A stretch of DNA of 64,000 bases from Steromphala cineraria (lineage: Eukaryota > Mollusca > Gastropoda > Trochida > Trochidae). The stretch lies in the NCBI GenBank assembly GCA_916613615.1, contig OU744731.1, positions 49,638,645-49,702,644 of the forward strand, written 5' to 3'. The notes under the pieces were generated by a model. It was given only the letters and a program-made list of their open reading frames with translations, did no database searches and was not told the origin of the DNA. The position numbers were made by a program, and so were the translations under genes. This document shows positions 28,770-41,334 of this stretch, piece after piece. How positions within the stretch are numbered: position 1 is the stretch's first letter; each line of letters opens with the position of its first letter.

Positions 28770-28810
28770 AAATTGGACATTTTTTCAAATTTTCTGATTA
28801 AAAACTAGCA
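28770..28810 (+). repeat. Satellite B monomer with an internal ~20-bp deletion
   Basis: The usual sequence 'ggacattttgactaaaatggtc...' is replaced by 'ggacattttttcaaattttctg', removing the gactaaaatggtcaaattc part of one monomer. It is the only such monomer I noticed in the array and can serve as a positional marker. Confidence 0.75.
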
Positions 28811-31800
28811 GAAATTGTTCACAAGGCTCCCAAGTGGCAATACCGATTGAAAAAAAATTGAATTTGAAAAAATAATTTTCTTGACGTTAGGGTGAGCTTG
28901 GGGGTACAGGTTCAGAGAAATTGGACATTTTGACTAAAATGGTCAAATTCAAATTTCTGATTAAAAACTAGCAGAAATTGTTCACAAGGCTCCCAAGAAG
29001 CAATACCGATTGAAAAAAATTGAAATTGAAAAAATAATTTTTGTGACGTTTGGGTGAGCTTGGGGTAAGGTTCAGAGAAATGGGACATTTTGACTAAAAT
29101 GGTCAAATTCAAATTTCTGATTAAAAAGTAGCAGAAATTGTGCACAAGGCTCCCAAGAAGCAATACCGATTGAAAAAAATGGAATTTGAAAAAATAATTG
29201 TTTTGACGTTAGGGTGAGCTTGGGGGTACAGGTTCAGACAAATTGGACATTTTGACTAAAATGGTCAAATTCAAATTTCTGATTAAAAACTAGCAGAAAT
29301 TGTTCACAAGGCTCCCAAGAAGCAATACCGATTGAAAAAAAATTGAATTTGAAAAAATAATTTTCTTGACGTTAGGGTGAGCTTGGGGGTACAGGTTCAG
29401 AGAAATTGGACATTTTGACTAAAATGGTCAAATTCAAATTTCTGATTAAAAACTAGCAGAAATTGTTCACAAGGCTCCCAAGAAGCAATACCGATTGAAA
29501 AAAAATTGAATTTGAAAAAATAATTTTCTTGATGTTAGGGTGAGCTTGGGGGTACAGGTTCAGAGAAATTGGACATTTTGACTAAAATGGTCAAATTCAA
29601 ATTTCTGATTAAAAACTAGCAGAAATTGTTCACAAGGCTCCCAAGAAGCAATACCGATTGAAAACAAATTGAATTTGAAAAAATAATTTTCTTGACGTTA
29701 GGGTGAGCTTGGGGTAAGGTTCAGAGAAATTGGACATTTTGACTAAAATGGTCAAATTCAAATTTCTGATTAAAAAGTAGCAGAAATTGTGCACAAGGCT
29801 CCCAAGAAGAAATACCGATTGAAAAAAATTGAATTTGAAAAAATAATTGTTTTGACGTTAGGGTGAGCTTGGGGGTACAGGTTCAGACAAATTGGACATT
29901 TTGACTAAAATGGTCAAATTCAAATTTCTGATTAAAAACTAGCAGAAATTGTTCACAAGGCTCCCAAGAAGCAATACCGATTGAAAAAAATTTGAATTTG
30001 AAAAAATAATTTTCTTGACGTTAGGGTGAGCTTGGGGGTACAGGTTCAGAGAAATTGGACATTTTGACTAAAATGGTCAAATTCAAATTTCTGATTAAAA
30101 ACTAGCAGAAATTGTTCACAAGGCTCCCAAGAAGCAATACCGATTGAAAAAAAATGAAATTGAAAAAATAATTTTTGTGACGTTTGGGTGAGCTTGGGGT
30201 AAGGTTCAGAGAAATTGGACATTTTGACTAAAATGGTCAAATTCAAATTTCTGATTAAAAAGTAGCAGAAATTGTTCACAAGGCTCCCAAGAAGTAATAC
30301 CGATTGAAAAAAATTGAATTTGAAAAAATAATTGTTTTGACGTTAGGGTGAGCTTGGGGGTACAGGTTCAGACAAATTGGACATTTTGACTAAAATGGTC
30401 AAATTCAAATTTCTGATTAAAAACTAGCAGAAATTGTTCACAAGGCTCCCAAGAAGCAATACCGATTGAAAAAAAATTGAATTTGAAAAAATAATTTTCT
30501 TGATGTTAGGGTGAGCTTGGGGGTACAGGTTCAGAGAAATTGGACATTTTGACTAAAATGGTCAAATTCAAATTTCTGATTAAAAACTAGCAGAAATTGT
30601 TCACAAGGCTCCCAAGAAGCAATACCGATTGAAAACAAATTGAATTTGAAAAAATAATTTTCTTGACGTTAGGGTGAGCTTGGGGTAAGGTTCAGAGAAA
30701 TTGGACATTTTGACTAAAATGGTCAAATTCAAATTTCTGATTAAAAAGTAGCAGAAATTGTGCACAAGGCTCCCAAGAAGTAATACCGATTGAAAAAAAT
30801 GGAATTTGAAAAAATAATTGTTTTGACGTTAGGGTGAGCTTGGGGGTACAGGTTCAGACAAATTGGACATTTTGACTAAAATGGTCAAATTCAAATTTCT
30901 GATTAAAAACTAGCAGAAATTGTTCACAAGGCTCCCAAGAAGCAATACCGATTGAAAAAAAATTGAATTTGAAAAAATAATTTTCTTGACGTTAGGGTGA
31001 GCTTGGGGGTACAGGTTCAGAGAAATTGGACATTTTGACTAAAATGGTCAAATTCAAATTTCTGATTAAAAACTAGCAGAAATTGTTCACAAGGCTCCCA
31101 AGAAGCAATACCGATTGAAAAAAATTGAAATTGAAAAAATAATTTTTGTGACGTTTGGGTGAGCTTGGGGTAAGGTTCAGAGAAATGGGACATTTTGACT
31201 AAAATGGTCAAATTCAAATTTCTGATTAAAAAGTAGCAGAAATTGTTCACAAGGCTCCCAAGAAGTAATACCGATTGAAAAAAATTGAATTTGAAAAAAT
31301 AATTGTTTTGACGTTAGGGTGAGCTTGGGGGTACAGGTTCAGACAAATTGGACATTTTGACTAAAATGGTCAAATTCAAATTTCTGATTAAAAACTAGCA
31401 GAAATTGTTCACAAGGCTCCAAAGAAGCAATACCGATTGAAAAAAAATTGAATTTGAAAAAATAATTTGCTTGATGTTAGGGTGAGCTTGGGGGTACAGG
31501 TTCAGACAAATTGGACATTTTGACTAAAATGGTCAAATTCAAATTTCTGATTAAAAACTAGCAGAAATTGTTCACAAGGCTCCCAAGAAGCAATACCGAT
31601 TGAAAACAAATTGAATTTGAAAAAATAATTTTCTTGACGTTAGGGTGAGCTTGGGGGTACAGGTTCAGAGAAATTGGACATTTTGACTAAAATGGTCAAA
31701 TTCAAATTTCTGATTAAAAACTAGCAGAAATTGTTCACAAGGCTCCCAAGAAGCAATACGGATTGAAAAAAACTGTATTTGAAAAATAATTGTTTAGACG

Positions 31801-34800
31801 TAAGGGTGAGCTTTGGGGTACAGGTTCAAACAAATTGGACATTTTGACTAGAATGGTCAAATTCAAATTTCTGAAAAAAAACTAGCAGAAATTGTTCACA
31901 AGGCTCCTAAGAAGTAATACCGATTGAAAAAAATTGAATTTGAAAAAATAATTGTTTTGACGTTAGGGTGAGCTTGGGGGTACAGGTTCAGACAAATTGG
32001 ACATTTTGACTAAAATGGTCAAATTCAAATTTCTGATTAAAAACTAGCAGAAATTGTTCACAAGGCTCCCAAGAAGCAATACCGATTGAAAAAAAATTGA
32101 ATTTGAAAAAATAATTTTCTTGATGTTAGGGTGAGCTTGGGGGTACAGGTTCAGAGAAATTGGACATTTTGACTAAAATGGTCAAATTCAAATTTCTGAT
32201 TAAAAACTAGCAGAAATTGTTCACAAGGCTCCCAAGAAGCAATACCGATTGAAAACAAATTGAATTTGAAAAAATAATTTTCTTGACGTTAGGGTGAGCT
32301 TGGGGGTACAGGTTCAGAGAAATTGGACATTTTGACTAAAATGGTCAAATTCAAATTTCTGATTAAAAACTAGCAGAAATTGTTCACAAGGCTCCCAAGA
32401 AGCAATACGGATTGAAAAAAAACTGTATTTGAAAAATTAATTGTTTAGACGTAAGGGTGAGCTTTGGGGTACAGGTTCAAACAAATTGGACATTTTGACT
32501 AGAATGGTCAAATTCAAATTTCTGAATAAAAACTAGCAGAAATTGTTCACAAGGCTCCCAAGAAGTAATACCGATTGAAAAAAATTGAATTTGAAAAAAT
32601 AATTGTTTTGACGTTAGGGTGAGCTTGGGGGTACAGGTTCAGAGAAATTGGACATTTTGACTAAAATGGTCAAATTCAAATTTCTGATTAAAAACTAGCA
32701 GAAATTGTTCACAAGGCTCCCAAGAAGCAATACCGATTGAAAACAAATTGAATTTGAAAAAATAATTTTCTTGACGTTAGGGTGAGCTTGGGGTAAGGTT
32801 CAGAGAAATTGGACATTTTGACTAAAATGGTCAAATTCAAATTTCTGATTAAAAAGTAGCAGAAATTGTGCACAAGGCTCCCAAGAAGTAATACCGATTG
32901 AAAAAAATTGAATTTGAAAAAATAATTGTTTTGACGTTAGGGTGAGCTTGGGGGTACAGGTTCAGACAAATTGGACATTTTGACTAAAATGGTCAAATTC
33001 AAATTTCTGATTAAAAACTAGCAGATATTGTTCACAAGGCTCCCAAGAAGCAATACCGATTGAAAAAAAATTGAATTTGAAAAAATAATTTTCTTGACGT
33101 TAGGGTGAGCTTGGGGGTACAGGTTCAGAGAAATTGGACATTTTGACTAAAATGGTCAAATTCAAATTTCTGATTAAAAACTAGCAGAAATTGTTCACAA
33201 GGCTCCCAAGAAGCAATACCGATTGAAAAAAATTGAAATTGAAAAAATAATTTTTGTGACGTTTGGGTGAGCTTGGGGTAAGGTTCAGAGAAATTGGACA
33301 TTTTGACTAAAATGGTCAAATTCAAATTTCTGATTAAAAAGTAGCAGAAATTGTTCACAAGGCTCCCAAGAAGTAATACCGATTGAAAAAAATTGAATTT
33401 GAAAAAATAATTGTTTTGACGTTAGGGTGAGCTTGGGGGTACAGGTTCAGAGAAATTGGACATTTTGACTAAAATGGTCAAATTCAAATTTCTGATTAAA
33501 AACTAGCAGAAATTGTTCACAAGGCTCCCAAGAAGCAATACCGATTGAAAAAAAATTGAATTTGAAAAAATAATTTTCTTGATGTTAGGGTGAGCTTGGG
33601 GGTACAGGTTCAGAGAAATTGGACATTTTGACTAAAATGGTCAAATTCAAATTTCTGATTAAAAACTAGCAGAAATTGTTCACAAGGCTCCCAAGAAGCA
33701 ATACCGATTGAAAACAAATTGAATTTGAAAAAATAATTTTCTTGACGTTAGGGTGAGCTTGGGGGTACAGGTTCAGAGAAATTGGACATTTTGACTAAAA
33801 TGGTTAAATTCAAATTTCTGATTAAAAACTAGCAGAAATTGTTCACAAGGCTCCCAAGAAGCAATACGGATTGAAAAAAAACTGTATTTGAAAAAATAAT
33901 TGTTTAGACGTAAGGGTGAGCTTTGGGGTACAGGTTCAAACAAATTGGACATTTTGACTAGAATGGTCAAATTCAAATTTCTGATTAAAAACTAGCAGAA
34001 ATTGTTCACAAGGCTCCCAAGAAGCAATACCGATTGAAAAAAATTGAATTTGAAAAAATAATTTTTTTGACGTTAGGGTGAGCTTGGGGGTACAGGTTCA
34101 GAGAAATTGGAAATTTTGACTAAAATGGTCAAATTCAAATTTCTGATTAAAAACTAGCAGAAATTGTTCACAAGGCTCCCAAGAAGCAATTACGATTGAA
34201 AAAAATTGAATTTGAAAAAATTATTTTGTTGACGTTAGGGTGAGCTTGGGGTAAGGTTCAGAGAAATTGGACATTTTGACTAAAATGGTCAAATTCAAAT
34301 TTCTGATTAAAAACTAGCAGAAATTGTGCACAAGGCTCCCAAGAAGCAATACCGATTGAAAAAAATTGAATTTGAAAAAATTATTTTTTGACGTTAGGGT
34401 GAGCTTGGGGGTACAGGTTCAGAGAAATTGGACATTTTGACTAAAATGGTCAAATTCAAATTTCTTATTAAAAACTAGCAGAAATTGTGCACAAGGCTCC
34501 CAAGAAGCAATACCGATTGAAAAAAATTGAATTTGAAAAAATTATTTTTTGACGTTAGGGTAAGCTTGGGGTAAGGTTCAGAGAAATTGGACATTTTGAC
34601 TAAAATGGTCAAATTCAAATTTCTGATTAAAAACTAGCACAAATTGTGCACAAGGCTCCCAATAAGCAATACCGATTGAAAAAAAATTGAATTTGAAAAA
34701 ATAATTGTTTTGACGTTAGGGTGAGTTTGGGGGTACAGGTTCAGAGAAATTGGACATTTTGATTAAAATGGTCAAATTCAAATTTCTGATTAAAAACTAG

Positions 34801-35221
34801 CAGAAATTGTGCACAAGGCTCCCAAGAAGCAATACCGATTGAAAAAAATTGAATTTGAAAAAATAATGTTTTTGACGTTAGGGTAAGCTTGGGGTAAGGT
34901 TCAGAGAAATTGGACATTTTGACTAAAATGGTCAAATTCAAATCTCTGATTAAAAAGTAGCAGAAATTGTTCACAAGGCTCCCAAGAAGCAATACCGATT
35001 GAAAACAAATTTAATTTGAAAAAAAACATTTTGACGTTAGGGTGAGCTTTGGGGTACAGGTTCAGACAAATTGGACATTTTGACTAAAATGGTCAAATTC
35101 AAATTTCTGATTAAAAACTAGCAGAAATTGTTCACAAGGCTCCTAAGAAGCAATTCCGATTGAAAAAAATTGAATTTGAAAAAATTGTTTTGTTGACGTT
35201 AGGGTGAGCTTGGGGTAAGGT

Positions 35222-38200
35222 TCAGAGAAATTGGACATTTTGACTAAAATGGTCAAATTCAAATTTCTGATTAAAAACTAGCAGAAATTGTCCACAAGGC
35301 TCCCAAGAAGCAATACCGATTGAAAAAAATTGAATTTGAAAAAATAATTTTTTGACGTTAGGGTGAGCTTGGGGTACAGGTTCAGAGAAATGGGACATTT
35401 TGACTAAAATGGTCAAATTCAAATTTCTGATTAAAAACTAGCAGAAATTGTGCACAAGGCTCCCAATAAGCAATACCGATTGAAAAAAAATTGAATTTGA
35501 AAAAATTCTTTTTTTGACGTTAGGGTGAGTTTGGGGGTACCGGTTCAAACAAATTGGACATTTTGACTAGAATGGTCAAATTCAAATTTCTGATTAAAAA
35601 CTAGCAGAAATTGTTCACAAGGCTCCCAAGAAGCAATACCGATTGAAAAAAATTGAATTTGAAAAAATTGTTTTGTTGACGTTAGGGTGAGCTTGGGGTA
35701 AGGTTCAGAGAAATTGGACATTTTGACTAAAATGGTCAAATTCAAATTTCTGATTAAAAACTAGCAGAAATTGTCCACAAGGCTCCCAAGAAGCAATACC
35801 GATTGAAAAAAATTGAATTTGAAAAAATAATTTTTTGACGTTAGGGTGAGCTTGGGGTACAGGTTCAGAGAAATGGGACATTTTGACTAAAATGGTCAAA
35901 TTCAAATTTCTGATTAAAAACTAGCAGAAATTGTGCACAAGGCTCCCAATAAGCAATACCATTTGAAAAAAAATTGAATTTGAAAAAATTCTTTTTTTGA
36001 CGTTAGGGTGAGTTTGGGGGTACCGGTTCAAACAAATTGGACATTTTGACTAGAATGGTCAAATTCAAATTTCTGATTAAAAACTAGCAGAAATTGTTCA
36101 CAAGGCTCCCAAGAAGCAATACCTATTGAAAAAAATTGAAATTGAAAAAATAATTTTGTGACGTTTGGGTGAGCTTGGGATAAGGTTCAGAGAAATTGGA
36201 CATTTTGACTAAAATGGTCAAATTCAATTTTCTGATTAAAAAGTAGCAGAAATTGTGCACAAGGCTCCCAAGAAGCAATACCGATTGAAAAAAATTGAAT
36301 TTGAAAAAATAATTGTTTTGACGTTAGGGTGAGCTTGGGGGTACAGGTTCAGAGAAATTGGACATTTTGACTATAATGGTCAAATTCAAATTTCTGATTA
36401 AAAACTAGCAGAAATTGTGCACAAGGCTCCCAAGAAGCAATTCCGATTGAAAAAAAATTGAATTTGAAAAAATAATTTTTTGGACGTTACCCCCAAGGTA
36501 CAGGTTCAGAGAAATTAGACAGTTTGACTAAAATGGTCAAATTCAAATTTCTGATTAAAAACTAGCAGAAATTGTGCACAAGGCTCCCAAGAAGCAATAC
36601 CGATTGAAAAAGATTGAAATTGAAAAAATAATTGTTTTGACTTTAGGGTGAGCTTGGGGGTACAGGTTCAGAGAAATTGGACATTTTGACTAAAATGGTC
36701 AAATTCAAATTTCTGATTAAAAACTAGCAGAAATTGTGCACAAGGCTCCCAAAAAGCAATACCGATTGAAAAAAAATTGAATTTGAAAAAATATTTTTTT
36801 TGACGTTAGGGTGAGCTTGGGGGTACAGGTTCAGAGAAATTGGACATTTTGACTAAAATGGTCAAATTCAAATTTCTGATTAAAAACTAGCAGAAATTGT
36901 GCAAAAGGTTCCCAAGAAGCAATACCGATTGAAAAAAATTGAATTTGAAAAAATAATGTTTTTGACGTTAGGGTGAGCTTGGGGTAAGGTTCAGAGAAAT
37001 TGGACATTTTGACTGAAATGGTCAAATTCAAATCTCTGATTAAAAACTAGCAGAAATTGTTCACAAGACTCCCAAGAAGCAATACCGATTGAAAAAAAAT
37101 TTAATTTGAAAAAATTATTTTGTTGACGTTAGGGTGAGCTTGGGGTAAGGTTCAGAGAAATTGGACATTTTGACTAAAATGGTCAAATTCAAATTTCTGA
37201 TTAAAAACTAGCAGAAATTGTCCACAAGGCTCCCAAGAAGCAATACCGATTGAAAAAAATTGAATTTGAAAAAATAATTTTTTGACGTTAGGGTGAGCTT
37301 GGGGTACAGGTTCAGAGAAATGGGACATTTTGACTAAAATGGTCAAATTCAAATTTCTGATTAAAAACTAGCAGAAATTGTGCACAAGGCTCCCAATAAG
37401 CAATACCGATTGAAAAAAAATTGAATTTGAAAAAATTCTTTTTTTGACGTTAGGGTGAGTTTGGGGGTACCGGTTCAAACAAATTGGACATTTTGACTAG
37501 AATGGTCAAATTCAAATTTCTGATTAAAAACTAGCAGAAATTGTTCACAAGGCTCCCAAGAAGCAATACCTATTGAAAAAAATTGAAATTGAAAAAATAA
37601 TTTTGTGACGTTTGGGTGAGCTTGGGATAAGGTTCAGAGAAATTGGACATTTTGACTAAAATGGTCAAATTCAATTTTCTGAGTAAAAAGTAGCAGAAAT
37701 TGTGCACAAGGCTCCCAAGAAGCAATACCGATTGAAAAAAATTGAATTTGAAAAAATAATTGTTTTGACGTTAGGGTGAGCTTGGGGGTACAGGTTCAGA
37801 GAAATTGGACATTTTGACTATAATGGTCAAATTCAAATTTCTGATTAAAAACTAGCAGAAATTGTGCACAAGGCTCCCAAGAAGCAATTCCGATTGAAAA
37901 AAAATTGAATTTGAAAAAATAATTTTTTGGACGTTACCCCCAAGGTACAGGTTCAGAGAAATTAGACAGTTTGACTAAAATGGTCAAATTCAAATTTCTG
38001 ATTAAAAACTAGCAGAAATTGTGCACAAGGCTCCCAAGAAGCAATACCGATTGAAAAAGATTGAAATTGAAAAAATAATTGTTTTGACTTTAGGGTGAGC
38101 TTGGGGGTACAGGTTCAGAGAAATTGGACATTTTGACTAAAATGGTCAAATTCAAATTTCTGATTAAAAACTAGCAGAAATTGTGTACAAGGCTCCCAAA

Positions 38201-38380
38201 AAGCAATACCGATTGAAAAAAAATTGAATTTGAAAAAATATTTTTTTTGACGTTAGGGTGAGCTTGGGGGTACAGGTTCAGAGAAATTGGACATTTTGAC
38301 TAAAATGGTCAAATTCAAATTTCTGATTAAAAACTAGCAGAAATTGTGCAAAAGGTTCCCAAGAAGCAATACCGATTGAA
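35222..38380 (+). repeat. 1447-bp higher-order repeat with a micro-inverted monomer
   Basis: Variant order repeats at 1447 bp (nine monomers) in the inner end of left satellite B. The diagnostic monomer reads 'gacgttacccccaaggtacagg' at 36483 and again at 37930, where other monomers read gacgttagggtgagcttgggg followed by gtacagg. Other shared oddities are 'taccggttcaaac' and 'acctattgaaaa'. A shorter 483-bp step is also present (near 35222 and 35705). Confidence 0.8.
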
Positions 38381-38403
38381 AAAAATTGAATTTGAAAAAA
38401 TAA

Positions 38404-38535
38404 TCACAGCATGAAACCAGGGTGAATCCAAATATTGGATTCATGCCGGATACAGCCGGATAGTTACCCATTTTAAATCCGCCTATCCGGCACCAGATAT
38501 GCCACCGGATATGCTATCCGGCCGGATACTGCCAT
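38404..38535 (+). other. Satellite-core junction segment, left side only
   Basis: Satellite B stops after '...gaatttgaaaaaataat' at 38403 and unrelated sequence starts 'cacagcatgaaacc'. It contains a small inverted repeat, 'aatccaaatattggatt', and then the first degenerate CCGGATA repeats. This stretch has no counterpart at the right junction, where satellite meets the matching arm sequence almost directly. Confidence 0.7.
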
Positions 38536-38722
38536 ATACTCCACCGGATACTCATTTTTTCTGTTTCCGCCTATCCGGCACCGGATACCCTAACGGATAT
38601 GCTTTCCGGCCAGATACTGCCAGACACTCCACCGGATTTGCTATCCGGCCGGATACTGCCAGACACACTACGGATATGCTATCCGGCCAGATACTGCCAG
38701 ATACTCAACCGGATATGTTTCT
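38442..38722 (+). repeat. Left array of 39-bp CCGGATA repeats
   Basis: Several imperfect copies of a 39-bp unit of the form ggatatgctttccggccaga-tactgccagacactccacc. The centre of most units is the palindrome ATCCGGCCGGAT or a one-base variant (TCCGGCCAGAT). A non-repeat spacer 'ttttttctgtttccgcc' splits the array. The same repeats, including the spacer, occur inverted at 55078-55302. Short palindromic subterminal repeats are typical of transposase-binding regions in EnSpm/CACTA and Foldback elements; that role here is inference. An ORF of 116 codons starting at 38499 is an accident of the repeat. Confidence 0.85.
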
Positions 38723-39970
38723 CTTAGAATCTAGTTACTTACTCATAAATAATGGTCAAAACTTATTCAATAACATTTACTATTTCCCTTTCCTTTCCTT
38801 CATTAAAAAAATAAAATGTTATCGGAACATTTATATACAAATTGCTTGAATAACTAAGTAATAATTTAATGTTAGGAATGTAAACTAGCAGATGTTAAAT
38901 ACCAATCTGTAGATTGATAATGATGTGAAACATTTATATACACACACAAGATGAATTGCTTTGTAATTGTTTGCCACTTTGATGACATGAACTGTCGTCA
39001 GAAGTCTTGTTTATGAAATAGAAAGTGTCAGAAATTATATTTGTATATTGCTGTTGTGAACAGTCATATAACCCAAAATGTTGATTATGAAATGAAATGT
39101 ATGTATGATATACAAATACAAAAAAAAGTTTTACAATTTCAAACACCAACGTGACCACCTATGATGTTGATCTTTCATTATGCCACACGAGAGAGTGTTG
39201 CAAACATAGGGGCAGCAATTCTTTTAGTACACACCAATTTCTAGCCACTAATAAAAACAAAACAAAACCCATACAAAATTATCACTGTATGGTATACAGT
39301 ATGTTTAAAAGCATTCACAAATAAACCAGGCCATTTTTTTTCAATGAGGTAATAATGCACTGATATGCAGAGACCTTCAATATTCTGCCTGTCACGCTTG
39401 AATACACATTAAACACCTAATGCATCAATCTCGTTAACAGGCCTCATTAACCACTTCATTAATTGCAATTAGGCGATAAGTGTATATTGCAGTAGCACAG
39501 GGGGTTGGGTAGTGTCAGAATGCTCAAAGAAGTATAGTTGAGCTTATCTTATGCAGTTGTTTTTTGTAAATTATACTTATATTTCGCCTTAGATTGTAAA
39601 ATGCATTAGTTGTAAAGCAACATTTGTTATGCTTAAACAAGATGTCATGACATCAATTTATTCTATCACCTCAATTGATAGGTAAAGAAAAAAGGAGGCC
39701 AATACCTCATTTGATACAGTCTTACAGAACTAAACATAAACAGAGTGAACAAACAAATTTAGGTGACAAAGACATTTAATGAAGATTCGTTTTTGGATAA
39801 TATGAAAATATGTCAATCAATAGATTATACAAAAATAAATTTACATACTTTGTAAATAGATCATTCCAAATAATGAATAGTTTATCAACAATATATTTGG
39901 CATTGACTATTGCCAAAATTCACAAACATTTTAGATATATGACAATCCTCAAACTTACTCATTCAAGGCT
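38536..39970 (+). repeat. Left inner arm of the large inverted repeat (copy L1)
   Basis: This segment is clearly homologous to the reverse complement of 53427-55296. Matching stretches run throughout: 'actccaccggatac', 'ctagttacttactcataaat', 'ataaaatgttat.ggaacatt', 'agaaagtgtca', 'cttgaatacacattaaacac', 'gtatattgcagtagcacagg', 'attctatcacctcaattga' and 'agtgaacaaacaaatt'. The match ends at about 39970, exactly where the TTAA element is inserted. It lacks the hAT-like insertion present in the right arm. No coding potential is evident. The interval 38723-39969 holds nothing else I can identify. Confidence 0.88.
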
Positions 39971-40327
39971 TAAAGGGGCAGTAGAATTTTTTTTAATTTT
40001 ATATTTTCAATTGTTCACTTATAATTGTACGTTAATGCTTAATGTATATATATCAAAAATCTCATATCTCAATGCAATCTTCAAAAGTCAGAGAACAAAT
40101 TATAAAGATTAACATGAAGTCTTTTGGTGACCATTTTGTGTCAACACCTTTCATTCATTTTGTGTTACAAAAAGGATGTTTTGTTGTACTTTACATTATA
40201 TATTTGATTATAACTGCTTCATTTAGTTTAAATATATTGTCTTTCAATTGTAACCAGATGAAACTTCATTTTCACATTCCCGACATCACCTTATGTTTTT
40301 CAAAATAATGTGCTACTGCCCCTTTAA
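39970..40327. mobile_element. TTAA-flanked MITE with AAGGGGCAGTAG termini
   Basis: The element begins TTAA-AGGGGCAGTAGAATTTT and ends ATGTGCTACTGCCCC-TTTAA, so the two ends are inverted copies over about 12 bases. TTAA at 39970-39973 and 40324-40327 would be the target duplication. TTAA specificity is known for piggyBac and some other superfamilies, which is a family-level analogy only. The interior is AT-rich with no convincing ORF; the two ORFs of 100 and 88 codons overlapping it are not gene-like. In the right arm the homologous sequence runs 'attcaaggctta' without an insertion, but only the left flank can be aligned, so the empty site is one-sided. Confidence 0.75.
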
Positions 40328-41334
40328 TGATTGAAATTATTTTGTAAATAATTATGGAAGATTTATAATGATTAGCTCCTTTAAATTAACATTTAAATAC
40401 TTCATTGGCAAGATTCTAGTTCTGTCTGTATATTGACTTCAGTTTTAAACCGTACTGAATTTTAGATACAGTCACTTTGATTTATGAATGTCTGTGATCC
40501 TGTGACCCCAAATCAGGACTCAATGCTTCCTGGCCTAATTATTTCTCACTTCAGAAGAAATAGGCCTAGAAACTGTGAATCATTAATAATAATATAGTTT
40601 AATAAAGTATCATGTGTTACATTGCTTAAAATAACATTTAGGTTACAGTTTAATACAAACACCAGGCCTTTGGATGCATAAATATCACCTTGATTAATAC
40701 ATAAAAATATATGCAGTAAAAGTGTCTAAGAGACAAAGTTTACGTTACATACATGTATATAAATTTTCTTTCATAAATTCACTCATAGCGAAACATAGAC
40801 CTCAGAACAGATAGACACAAATATACACATATACATAATACATAATAGATACATACAAACCTAACCATACATACACACACATACAAACATATACCGGTAC
40901 ATACACATACACATACACACATAGAGATATTCATACACAGAAACATACATGCACATACATACACCAATATCGATATCAAATATGTCAACACGAGTAGATA
41001 AAAGTTACAAATAGTTTGACTTTTATCAAAGAGTGTGATATATTTGATATATATCCATCATCTAAAATCTAAAGTTTCCATGAAAATTTATATCTCTCAA
41101 CACTTCTCCGGTCTGAAAACTCAAATGTGGTGATGCCATAACACTGTGACACCATTGCGTTTATAAAACAGGGTATTGTGATAATAATTCTCCAAGGAAA
41201 TATCGCTTGAACTTCCACAGTTTGATGACAAATTCTTATCTATAGTTAGATGAAGCTCTGCTCTGTCTTCTCACAAGGGTGCCTGATATAACCTTTCATA
41301 GCCTAAAACATCCAATCTTCTTACTTATGGTAAG
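40328..41334. other. Unassigned AT-rich spacer
   Basis: No ORF, RNA gene or repeat family is recognised here apart from the simple-sequence tract at 40795-40990. The interval lies between the TTAA element and the second copy of the arm sequence. Base composition is like the rest of the core. Confidence 0.5.
40795..40990 (+). repeat. Degenerate (ACATA/CATACA)n simple repeat
   Basis: About 200 bases of imperfect purine/pyrimidine microsatellite built from ATACAT, ACACAT and CATACA units with interruptions such as 'ataccggtacat'. The 70-codon minus-strand ORF across it, rich in Cys and Val, is a product of the repeat and not a gene. Confidence 0.85.

Larger units (their letters stand above)
17201..38403 (+). 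repeat. Satellite B, tandem array of ~162 bp AT-rich monomers
   Basis: About 130 head-to-tail monomers. Successive 'gacgttagggtgagc' motifs at 17222, 17385, 17547 and 17710 give periods of 163, 162 and 163 bp. Each monomer contains gacgttagggtgagcttggg, a gtacaggttcagagaaattg block, ggacattttgactaaaatgg, the core ttctgattaaaaactagcag shared with satellite A, ggctcccaagaagcaat, and an A-rich end. A shorter variant has 'gacgtttgggtgagcttggggtaagg'. Multi-monomer periodicities of 485, 971, 1132-1137, 1447 and 1625 bp are visible. The short minus-strand ORFs in this interval repeat with the monomer and are not genes. Confidence 0.97.

Noticed and set aside
17902..38000. Minus-strand frames of 60-83 codons repeated through satellite B
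   Set aside because: Same reason: they track the 162-bp monomer and multi-monomer period, with no start context or conserved domain.
17222..38300. TTAGGG in each satellite B monomer as telomeric repeat
   Set aside because: It occurs once per 162-bp monomer within gacgttagggtgagc and is never in tandem, so it is a chance match.
1..38403. CRISPR array
   Set aside because: Units are contiguous 160-176 bp satellite monomers without unique spacers, in a eukaryotic setting.
38499..38849. 116-codon ORF across the CCGGATA repeats
   Set aside because: Most of it is translated 39-bp repeat (proline-rich repeating peptide) and the rest is arm sequence; no family resemblance.
40779..40991. Cys/Val-rich 70-codon ORF
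   Set aside because: It is the translation of an ACATA-type microsatellite.
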